The translations under genes were made by a program, and so were the position numbers. From Stichopus chloronotus (Eukaryota; Echinodermata; Holothuroidea; Aspidochirotida; Stichopodidae), in NCBI GenBank assembly GCA_021234535.1, contig CM037838.1, positions 20,777,009 through 20,841,008 of the forward strand: a stretch of 64,000 nucleotides of DNA. The letters are read 5' to 3'. The notes under the pieces were generated by a model. The model did not search any database. It had not been told where the DNA came from and saw only the letters and a program-made list of their open reading frames with translations. Of this stretch, positions 39,201 through 51,200 are shown in pieces; positions within the stretch are counted from its first letter, which is position 1, and each line of letters opens with the position of its first letter.

Positions 39201-42200
39201 ATTCTATTTCAAAATATTTAATATAACTCACAGAGAAAATTGTCCATTTCAAGAAAGTTTCAGTAAAGTATCATATTGAAGCCATTTTTCAACTGACTTG
39301 AAGAGGGCGCTATTTCAAAATGGTTTGTCATTACACAATAGAGAAAGCTAAACCTCTCTTAACCAGAATACTAATACCTGAAGAAATTATTTCCTGGTAG
39401 ATACTTGACTAGAGAGAACTGAACCATGGCAGCCTAGCTCCAGACATTACAAACAATGGCTAAAGATTCAAACTGTTATAATCTTGCATAATCTATGAAA
39501 AACTGATGACAGCATCAAACGATTTGCAAGTGACAACAAGCATTAAGAAAACTTATTGGACTCACTTTGATTATCAGTTTCCTGTAATCTTCGAATAACT
39601 CCTCACTTTGGTGGACGCACGAGAGGAGCTGCCAGACTTCCCCCCTGAGGGCCTCAGGGATGCCCTCCCTTACCAACGGTTTGAGCTGCTTGGGACGGGT
39701 GGTGAAGTCTGCCCGCCATTTGCGGAGGATTTCCCCCCAGATGTTGAGGATGTCTTCGGCGCAGTCCTTGTCTACGATGCCCGATCCGCTCTGCAGGGGT
39801 TCATCGTCTGTTAAAAAGAGGGGGCAATTTTAAGGTGCGAGAAAAAGGCAAAATGAAAGTTTAGAGTGTCAACATTCATCTCCACCTTTTTTAGGATGTT
39901 TTTAAAAAATTTCCATCTTTGCCAAACTTCAGAGCCAGACTGACGATTGAACTACGACAGTTCTTCACTCTTCCGAGCGTGCAAATGTGGGTCGAGAGGT
40001 CAGTGGATGAAGGACAAACTCAGGGACAACTTTTCATCCTTAATCCTAACGTCAATGTTCATCACAAGGAAATGTGTGCGACAGTGTAAGACAGATTCAT
40101 ACTTTTATTGGGACAGATTTCACCAAATATTCTCTGGTATGTTGAAAAAAGTTCCATAAACCGTATTTGCCTTTATTCACAGTTGATACCACGACATAGT
40201 GGACTGCAAAAAGTATGATGCAATATGTCACAATTCTACAGCTATGGCCTCATCTTTCTGTTACATTGCACAATTCAAGAACCGCATGGTCTTCACTTTG
40301 TGGAAAGAGCTTTAAAGCATGACTAAAACTTTCCTCTATCATATTTCACTGGAATTAAAAAAAAGGGTTGAAATGATTGGTGACAGACAATACTACATCT
40401 GTAATTTGATAGTTGCATTGTGGTAAACATGTGCATTGCTGTTATAAAATAGAATATTTCATGTGGTTCATAATTACCCAAAACTAAGTAGCAAGAGTCG
40501 ACCTCCACCCAGCAAAACTGAAGGAACTTTTTAATACTTTTACAAAATGCAACTGAAACTGCCAATCAAAGTGTTCATTTTTTTATATTTATTTTCTCCA
40601 TCAACCTAAGGGTGTTTCCCCCCCCCCCCCCTTGGATCTGCAGTTGGATTCATTTGGCTTAGACAACAGTGATCCATTTCTTCCCAACAAAACTATCTTC
40701 TGGCGGGAATGACACTTTCAGACAATACAGAATATTTCTTTGTAATTTCTGTGATTGTTTTAAAAGTATTCTTCAGGCATGCCACCAAACAATAAATACA
40801 GCTAAGGGCAAGTTTTAGAAAAACTTACCACTTTCTTCATCCTCCTGGTAGGAGCTGAGGCTGTCTGGCGTCCGAACTGCGGAATGCATCCCGCCCCTTA
40901 TCGGGGTGTGCATCTTCTCCCTCTGGGTTTGGCTCTCCAGCTGCAAGACCCTGTAGACTGACTCGTTCTCCACGCTGGACTCCTTCTGAAAGGGGGGAAG
41001 ATGAGATGAGGAAGGGACGAATCACTCCGTCTCTTAGCTAACATGATCAGCCACCACGGCAACAATTCAGATTACAGTCATGGCAACGATAACGTTGACA
41101 CAGATGCATGCAAGTGCAAGAAAAAAGTCTCTACATGCAATTTGCTTGCCAAACACATGTAAAGTTGCTTCTCTCGTTCACCTCACGAAAGTCAGATGAA
41201 ACAATCACCGTAGACTGACGGTGACAGGAATGAGTCAGCAAGGGATATTAAACACAGCAGAAAAATGCTTGCAGGGATAGGATAACCGTTTTGTTTTTTA
41301 AACAGGACAAAGCAAAGAATATCTGAAACTTATTTAATGCAAAAGCTTTGAGGGATATTTGGGTCTCAGAGTCAAAAGTATTTAGGGGACAGTTTAGGGC
41401 GAATCCCTCACATTAATTGAAGACTGATAATAGCTGGGAGGATTGTTTTGTTCTGCAATAGCAAATTCAGTTCATTTTACCCTCAAAAGTCATAATAAAA
41501 AGCAATCTGGTTGCTTGGTTCAAAAGCCAGATCATGAGATGGAGATTATAAAATAAAAAACCGTGATAAACATGGATAGGGGCTTTCCTGACAAACTCAT
41601 AGCACATAAGGATGGCAGAACTGAAAGGAGACGCTGACCTTGCACTAGGCCAGACAGCGCCAGAGACAGTCTTTAACGGATACCAGTAAGTACTCCATAG
41701 ATGGGAGTGCACTTGTTTTAATGAGACAGGTAAGTGAGGAAAGAGGTAAATAATAATGGTCATTCACTGACTTTTACTACCTTCTCTGTCAGGAGTAACC
41801 CTATGAAACAGAAATTGAATTACATGTTATTCAAGTTTGATTTTATGTCATTTTCGTTGACAACATCTTTGCAAAGAATCAAAACACGATGAAGACTTTA
41901 ACTCATCGGAGATGCCTTTGTCTCGAAGATCCTCGCTGAGCTTTCGCAGTATTTCAGTCACATAACCGGTTTTGTGACGACATCTTCCTGAATGTTCACT
42001 TTGAAGTAAACATAGTCTACTGACTGTCATGTGAACCTATTTATCAGATTGTCCGTTACCTTTCCTGCATGTGATTAAATTGCTCTAGCACCATAAACTT
42101 CTCCTCCAGCGAGACATTTCCATTCCAATTTCCCAGTTTCCCCCCTCAGACTTTCCCCACACTATTTCGATTTCTCTCGTTTTCACTTAGTGAAAAGATT

Positions 42201-45200
42201 TTACCTAGGTGCCTATTTGCGATAAACACCGATTCACTGATTTATGGATCCACACTGCAGTGAGACTGGCAAATGTTGAATATCCGTGAAACTGATGTTC
42301 GAGGCACCTGTCGGTGGATACCCATGACGATGGGATGGCACGTGTTTGGAAAAATTACTAAGTGACTCTACTCCTTCAAAATGACAAATTACAGATCACA
42401 AAAGAAATGCTAAAGCATGTGAAGTTGATATTAGGGAGGTTTTCCAACAGCCATAAACATATTTTCTTTTGACATGTAAACATCTTGTCTGGTTAACTTT
42501 AAATTTCAAAAGCTTAAACCTTGTCTAGTGCTAGTAACATCCTGCAAAAAAATAATAAAACAAGAGCCCAAGGGCACTGTGGTTCTCGCCCTAGAGGAGC
42601 ATTTTGCATCATTTTGCACAATAGCCCATATGGCCCATTTCTGACCATCAACACTCACTTTTGTGACATAAAATCTGCAGAAAAAGAACACATTTCATGA
42701 TTTTACAAAATGGTGAATATGGCCTATTTCGGACACTGGACCCCAAACATGAGAAACATCCAGATGGAACCACTTCCATACACTAATGTGACCAACCATC
42801 AACAGTGTTACATACAATCTTGTACGAGAAGAAGTATTTTGCATGATTTCGCAACAGCCCAAGGGCACTATGGTTCCTAGTACTTGGAATATATATTACT
42901 GTAAAATGATATACTGGAGTTCATAAATATCAAAGAAGCCATTCCAGTTGATGCAATGAATTGAAGATGTTGAGTCCTACAATATAAAGCAATAGGGGTT
43001 TCAAATTACACAATACAAACAGAGAGCTCTGCGATGTGGTAGCCTAACATTCTTTGTTTGCTCCAACTGGTAATGTAATTTCATTTATTCCATTCATTTT
43101 ACAAAGCACAAACGGCTGTGAAACTTTCATTTAAAGCCTCACACGAGGGACTCCACAAATTGCAAAAAGGTTTATTGCATATTTGCCCCTTTAAAGTCCA
43201 CAGTGACAGCATACCTAAGAGGAGACTGCTAGAGTCTATTTTCCACTGGTAAGAACACCACCCTACTTATCTTCTTTCATTGTGTGTTGCCCATCTTAAA
43301 TTTAAAGCCTTTTACATCAATGCACACATCACCACTGAAGCACCAGCACATTAACTGACCCAGCCAGACTTGTCTGATATGACCACCTACAGTACTTCCC
43401 ACAGCACTGCTGCCTCTTAATTGGATCATGAAACCACAACCTCAAGCAGAACTTCCATGATTTGCTGGAGGTGGAGTGATGGACATATAAGAATCCAAAG
43501 CATGAAAATGGAGCAAAGGAATTCCAGTAACCAATAGCGAATTGCCCACAGCATGCACAAAAATTCTGAATTTTCTGTACGCTCTCACACAGACTGAAGC
43601 AAAAAATCCCCCCATTTGCCAAAAGTGCTAATGACATTGAGAACAAAAATGCCATGGTAACGTACCTAATATCTAACAACACTGTCCTACCACATTTGAA
43701 GCAAATCAGAAAAGGCACTGCAAAGATATTGCCATATAAGGAATTTTACATTAAGTCCTGCCTACTCATTAATATGCAAAATAAAGGTACCAAAAATACC
43801 AGGGCGCATCTACTCAATATGATACATGTAAGCACAGAGTTTGACAAAAATTGAGCACTGGATTATTGAGTTATCAAGTCACATATCTCGCATTCCAATT
43901 GAGATATTAAGAACCACTAACTCATTAATATGCAAGATATGAGCATCAAAAACTATAGGGCACATCTACTTAATATGATACACGTACATACCAAGTTTGA
44001 AAAAAAATGGACACTCGATTATTGAGTTATTTCGCCACATACCTCGCATTCCAATAGCATCACATACACACACATACACACGTGGGCTTGATTGCATAGG
44101 TTCCTATGTTAACATAAAGAACCAATAAAACAAAAAAACCTTGCAACCATGACAGATCTCACAAATTCTCGGAGTTTAGATAACTTTTGCACCAAACAGG
44201 CCAATTTGTAGAGTTGGAAGGAGTTATTTTTGAGATCAAAACTATCAGGACATCGGATCTAATCCATGTTTACCACCATTAATAAAACATCCCATCAGCA
44301 AAATTGCACAAATTCCACTTAATGATCTTTGCCCATCTTAAGAAAAATGAAAATGTATTCACACTGGGGGGATGTATTAATCTATTAATCCATGCACCGC
44401 AGTAGGAATAGGGAAATGGTCCCATGAGGGCTACTTCCCATACATCTGATGAGATATGAAAAGCGCTTGTGAATGTGTTCACAGGGGCTCTTTTGTCATT
44501 CACAACGGGTGTTTTTCTAATATCTGTAAAATTTGCAATTATTTTGGAACAGAAAGAGTCTGAGTTAAATAAATACACTTTAACATTTAAAGTGATGGAA
44601 CAGACATCCTTTGATATTCAAAATTCTATAAAGCCTAAGTGAAGCATAGCCATGGCTCACAAGGAATATGTATGTATATATATATATAGAGGAATGTTCA
44701 GTCATGCTGTGAAATAGTGTACCGAGGCATACAAAGCAAAAACATCAGCTCACAAATTGGCTGAGGTTGCAAAATTACATTGGCCATCAGATCGACAGCG
44801 AAAAATCACATCAGTTAACCCATAGCTGTTATTTTTCTAAGAGCATCACATGATAAAGAGCTGAAGGTGGCATGTCAAAAAGTCTTTCAAGTCTACCCCA
44901 CCCACCAGCCACCAGACTCACCTCCTCCAAAAGGATGTAAAAATATTCCAAGATGGCCTTCTTGCTGTGCATCCAAAACTTGTCGTTGGGTGACACGATC
45001 TTGGTTCGGGTCTCCACCACGAACCTGACTGGCTCTTGAATTCCTTTCATGACCAGGTCCACGGCGATCGTCATGAACATGCCTTTGCCTGTAAATTAAG
45101 CAAATAAAACAAAAGCTTCAAAAGGTGTAAAATCTTTGGTGAAGATAGAAATGAAACAAAAAGATGTAAAAGAACCAAAATGCTACATGGACTTCCAAGA

Positions 45201-48200
45201 TGGCACCAAGAATGTTTATTTCTTGGCAAACTATCGTGCTTTGGAGTCTCAACCACCCCTTTGAGTCATTCACCTATGAACCTACTTAGCCAGTGACTAC
45301 ATGTGCCACCCACAGTAATCTAGCATACTAGAAATGTTTGGTAGGGGTTCTATATTTGGAATTTGATAGCTGTAATAAGTGTTTTTGATATTATTTCACT
45401 TCAACTGATTGCTCATATTGTCTCAAATTGCCACAAATAAAAAGTTTGTGACTGCAGTTTTGTTTTTCTTTAGGTGTCCACATAATTGCTTGGAAGTTTT
45501 TCATAAACAGTCGAAAAAGCAAAAGCTGATCAAGTTCTCAAAGACATTGAAGTTGGTAATTGGTCAAATTCTTCAAACAATTTGGAAGTGTTTTTGATAA
45601 TAATTTTTTATCGGGTTTCTACAAGGGGTTTTTATTTTGCCTTTAGGAACCTTGTTGTCAAAGCATGGTTGCTCTAATTTCAGCTTGGGTGATCTAAACC
45701 TCAGGGGATTCAGATTTTCTGGTTTCTAACATGAAGAACATTATTGCAACTGAACTCCACGAAGACCAGAACTTGTGTTACGTTTTCTTACCTACGGGCA
45801 GCTGGGGATTTTACTCTGTGGTTTCATGGATGGTGTTTCAAATCTTACATACTGTAATGTTGAAAAAACGTTTACATAACAACCTGAATTGAATTTAGTG
45901 ACTTTCTCTTCAAGGTTCATGAAGAAGTAATTAATGAATCATTCTGGGTTTTGAGTGATACCGTAAGAGTAGAGCAGTGTCAATATGGGTGTGCCTCATT
46001 TCACCTGCTATGTCAATGGTGTAAAATATGTTCCACGCTTTGGCAAATACAATTCCATGGTTATTCATATGAAATGTATTTATAATGCATTTTATCTAAG
46101 CACACTTGGAGAAAAAAAGGGCCTGTTTTATTCATTGCTGATAGCCACCTCATAAAATCACCACAACACATTGATTTTCTCCTTTTCCAAAACCCTGACT
46201 GCTTCTAAAAGTTTGAACAGGAGAAAAATTAAGGCCAAACAAACAGAACGGTGCAGTAGATCTCAGTTTACTTTAACAAAGACTGTATTGACACTCCTGA
46301 CGGATACAATTCCAGTGAGCAAACAATGAAGGCCACTCCACGCTACACTGTGTCGTTCTGACAAAACGACCTTTCTCGACATTTTGAGGAAATTTCTGAA
46401 GTTGCGACTCGCCCATAATTTGTGACATAGGCCAGTTTTTGGAGAAGTGCATTGTTGAAAAGGTATGACAGTAGGCTGCCTATCAGCACTGGAATAGGCT
46501 GTTTTTCTTGAGTCACAGTCATGAGCTGTTTCAAATTCACATTACAGAGAGCAAGAGTAAAACAATGTTACCATCCTTTAACTTCCCAGTTAACTGATTA
46601 AGTCTAATTTTAACTCACTTCTAAAACCTTGTTTTTGACAAACAAAATCGTACGTGCTACAATCCGTTCGGCGGCACAACTTGAAAGACATTAAATGCTG
46701 CGTCCATCATAGAGTTGCTTAAACAACTGAATGTAGTACACCCGTATAAAAAGCTATAAGTTTCTTTCGACACTGCAATCCATAACGACCTAACAGAGAA
46801 CAGACCAGGGTGGACCCCATGAATCTATCACTGTGATAAATTCACCTCATTGGAATTCTATAATACACTTTGATTTCTGAGGTGGCAAAATGTTTACTCT
46901 TTGTCTGTCTGCCGGTAGTAAATCCGCCCAACGTCACCGACACGCTCGTAAATTCCGACGACCGACGCGAACCCAAGTACTTTGACGAATCGCATCCGAT
47001 ATCTCCAGACTGTCTGCCGTGACACATCACCTCGGTGAAATGCTAAACTTGTGAAGGATGCACCTCGAGAGTTGCAAAGCTACGATGAGGCGAGCAACAT
47101 CCTGGTTCCGACGAGCTCAGAACAAGAAATAAAGCAACTTACAACCAACATCTGGTTTATTTTACTATTCTCTTTTACTTCACATTTGATTGTTTCAGGC
47201 ACCCAAATTTCTGCTCAATGTCAGTAAAAAATTGACTGATGAAATTATTGTCAGATCTTCACCAACCAAGCATGTCCCCCTTTTGAAGGATTCTACAAAA
47301 TCTAGTAAGCACTTGGAGACAAGTGTTCCAAGGCTTGTCCATGTCACTCGAAGAGGAAGCTACAAAAGCCAGAACAATGGATCATTTGGGGAAGATAAAG
47401 ATTTGTCACTTTTTCTCACCGAATCCAAGTACAACTTAAAAACACTGCTCAGCAAAAAAGGTGCAAATGGAGTTCGGAAAAATACTCCGCACTTTTCTGT
47501 AATTTCCGTTGAAGCAGCTTTTCCTTTTCTTTTTCATTTACTTCATGAACTAAATAGGTCACACTTTTCTCCTAGCCCCACAAGCTGTTCCATTCTTTCT
47601 GATGCATTCGATCCGATGCGCTTGAGATAAATACCAGAAGAGAAGGCAGTGCCCCACAGCAGAGTTCTGCATTTTTTTTGTTGTAGATGAGTAAAATGTA
47701 GCAAAGACCACGGCAAAGAGTCCCGTCTACAACCTGTTTTCTGTCATGATATGTTTCTGGCTATCTGGACACTGTCACCCAGCCGACTGAGACCCAAACT
47801 TAACGACTGCCACAACAGACACACACAGAACAAGCAGGAGAGATGAAAGATTCAACACATGGGTCTGAAATCTCGTGAAGAGGAACCACCAGGAATGATA
47901 ATCAAAGGCATGTAAATCACAGATCCCTACCAACACACATATTTTAATCCCCTCAGAAAATGACTATGGCAGCTCTACACGTGTAGAAATCTTTTGGGAC
48001 CCTCACATTCATGCTACCCACAGACGATCATTAGTCACTTTTCAGCTTCAGGAATTCAACTATCTGAGAGAGGGTCTTAGAAATTTTTCAATCCCAACTG
48101 GCAGCTAAAGAATAGAATGGTCCTGATGAGAAGTTCAGGTGCCATGAAAGAAATCTTCTGTTTCAGAGAGGTACGAAGCATGGAGTAAACCCCTTCACCT

Positions 48201-51200
48201 GTTGGATGCTTTGACCACGATTTTCAAAGGCTGCATTCATTCATCGATTACCGTGCAAACTGATGGGAAGATGGGCACATTTTGACTTTTTGCAAGATAG
48301 AGAAACCGAAACTCACCAAGGCCTTGAGATGTCTCGGTGTTCAGCGATCCGAGATCAACTATGTTTGGATCCCAGAAGCTGGTCACCACAAACTGTTTTC
48401 CTTCTTGAGTGTGTTCTTGACGTATCTGAAGACGAAAGAATTTGAAACATGCGTTTGAGTCTTCGTCAGTTCACAGAAGGTGCAATTTGCAGTGATGTAT
48501 CAAAGATAATTCATTCAATGGATTTAAAAGGGCTTTTCATGATAGAGGCATGACTATTGCATGAACTTTTACTCAGTCCTATCAAGAGCAGTAATATTAC
48601 ATGCTGATCAGCGACCCCACAAATGTGGAGGTGCCTGTAGTTTACATAGCAACTTCATGTCGGGTGACTACTAACTTAACAATTTTGTGTCAAATTTGGT
48701 ATCTTTTTCACAAGGTCTGTTCAGAGGGGAAAACCTTAGATTACTCTTAGATGAAAACCCATCTTACTGTGACCCAGCCAGGATCAAATCTCAAACGTCC
48801 TGGTTGCTAAGCTTCATTGCTTCAAATGTCACCACCTTTATCAACTTAGCCACAGCACTGGCTGCAGCACCGGTCACTCTCGCATGAGTCGTGATTCTTG
48901 CATGACGTGCACTATAACTCTTATATAAATATGCATCACCCTTGCAAGAAGTTTGCATAAAGAAAACAACTAATGCATGATGAGCACATGATCCTTGAAT
49001 AACACATGTCAGTTCCATGAGACGTCCATTGCCTGAGAAGAGCTTACATGCTACATGCATACAAAGCTTTTGCAGAGCATGTCATGTGCATACTCTTGCA
49101 CAACACATTTAAGACTATTTTATAAAATGTGCATGTCAACCACATGAAACGTACTAGACTCTAACATGATGACAGGCACACACTCTTTCAAGATACATGT
49201 GACTCTGGTACAACATGTACGTGACTATAGCACAACACAAATGTGACTTGCAAACCAAGTGCATGAATACCGCATGACATGTGCATAAGTGTTGTATGAC
49301 ATTTTCATGGAACCTGTGCACTAGCACGCCACTTCACTTCTTATGACCTGATTCAACGTCCAGACAAAACACGTTAAGTGTTGCACAACAATTGCATCAA
49401 TTTCTGACTTATGTGCAAAATTTTGATCCAATGTGGGGTTTTTCCAAATTTAATGTACCCAAACCATACCAGTGGTCATTGTTGACTTAGTAAGTTTTTC
49501 TGTAGAACATTCCTATCATTTGGATATACAGCATGGCTTGGGTATTTTTTCCAAAGATATTCTATTCCACAAGAATGCCCAGAAAATCAAATTGATTCAA
49601 GACAGAAACATCTGCACCTTCAACCTTTAGGTCTTTCCGAGAACTTTTGGTGCGACCATAGAAATAGCTAAACCAGAGTGACGTCGTGGCACAATGAGTG
49701 AAGTCCAAGCTCTGTTAGGCAAAAGAGACATTCTCATGAAAACAACACACAACACAAATCCAATGGAAATTTTAGGATGATAGAACTCGCAAACAGTTGA
49801 AATAGTGGAATGCAGTTTTCCTTGAATATTATCAGGTTTACTACTGAAAAGATCAAGTGGCTGCATTCACTTTTGTTTTCCCCAAAGATGTAGTCACATA
49901 TTGAACAAGCAAATTCTTGGGCTGCATTATATATGTGGCGGCAAATATTTAAGTCAGAGCTGTTTTGCTGTACAGAGCAAGGACTGTGCATATTATGTTC
50001 GGCTTAATTTTGTTCAGTGTGTGAGTTGTGAGCCTGATGTCACTCTGATTTATCTATTTCTATGGGTGCAACACACTCAATTTCACACTAACCAGGGAGA
50101 AGAAGGTAGCGTAGACTTACCAAACCTAGAAGGTGCATGTCCCTGTCGGGGACATTCTGGCCTGGACAGATGAGGACTCCAAAACACCTGTCAAAAGTGA
50201 CCAGAAATGCGATTGAAACATGATAGAGTCAAAGTGACTGCACATGCATGCACAATTCTGTTACATGGAGGGATTGTGCTTCAGGACAACAAACAGTTAA
50301 TGCGAACACTGCGCAGACATTCTTGTTAGGTGAGAAAAATGCACAGTTTGCAGAAGCATCAAACAATAGTAGGGTAGCATGAGAATAAAGATAATCAGAT
50401 GCAGTTGAAACATCAAAAATAATAAGAAAATTGCACTCAGGGTATTGAATTCCACGACTTTTCTCTTACAAGTGCAAAAAACTAATCAAACTTTTTATCA
50501 AGCAAATTTGAACAAATCCATCTCATGGCTATGCAACAACTTGCACAGATCTAATTGTGAAGAAGATAAACTCAACCTTCTCTTACACTATCATAGTAAG
50601 AACTGGCTAAATACTATTGCTAACCCACGCTTTACTCCTGTGTGTAATACCAATGAGCTAAGTACTTGGGTGTTCAAAACAGGCTTAAAAAGCCTCTAAC
50701 AGGAATTTTTTTGCGATTCCCAACGGTAAGAAGGATCCAGTTAGATGCCAAGCGTGGCCTCTTACTATCTGAATTGACAAAAATTTCATTCTGCTTGTGT
50801 AAATACAGCAAATACAAAGTACATTCCACTCATGTAAATACAGCAAAGGTTGGGTCGCCAACGAAGAAAATTTTGAAGGGCATTGTTAGTGAAGGACGGC
50901 TGAACTTATCAATGGATCAACAAAGACTCCCCCAAGGAAATCACCCCATCCGAGTGCTGTACCAACGATTTTCATGCACGAGGAAATGGCAACAACTTGA
51001 CAGGGAAGACTGAGGAGGGCATAAAAATTCTAATGTATGTCAGAACGAAAGAATGTTCTTACTGTTTGATCAAACATGCTATTTACACAGAAGTCTCACA
51101 TGCCTATGTGACCTGGTTATGCTAAAATGAACAAACTGGCACAGTGCTAGAGATTAGGCCTAGGTAGGGTTGTGTGGCCTTGTAAATAGGCATTGAACGA

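Larger units (their letters stand above)
5468..39565 (-). other. Giant 34-kb RABGAP1 intron hosting the nested GPCR
   Basis: 34,098 bp between phase-0 exons 9 and 10, roughly ten times the next largest intron here. It contains the GPCR at 22601-23653 on the other strand, microsatellites, MITEs and minisatellites listed separately. Stretches 8066-12374, 14321-21183, 27586-34800 and 36859-39565 show no supported gene on either strand. Confidence 0.9.
40986..44921 (-). other. RABGAP1 intron between coding exons 7 and 8
   Basis: 3936 bp. It is repeat-rich: a copy of a repeat shared with 51833-51980 lies at about 41598-41740, an ACAAGAGCCCAAGGGCACTG-type repeat at 42560-42880, and a 156-bp tandem pair at 43750-44060. 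A 129-codon minus-strand frame at 43329-43718 looks like chance next to this repeat DNA. Confidence 0.8.

Noticed and set aside
43329..43718. 129-codon minus-strand frame, Cys/Phe-rich
   Set aside because: Next to repeat DNA, no domain recognised, no splice-site support; length is within reach of chance in this much sequence.
50445..51013. Overlapping 84- and 115-codon plus-strand frames
   Set aside because: No recognised family and the two frames differ. Could be a decayed element, but nothing positive supports a gene.
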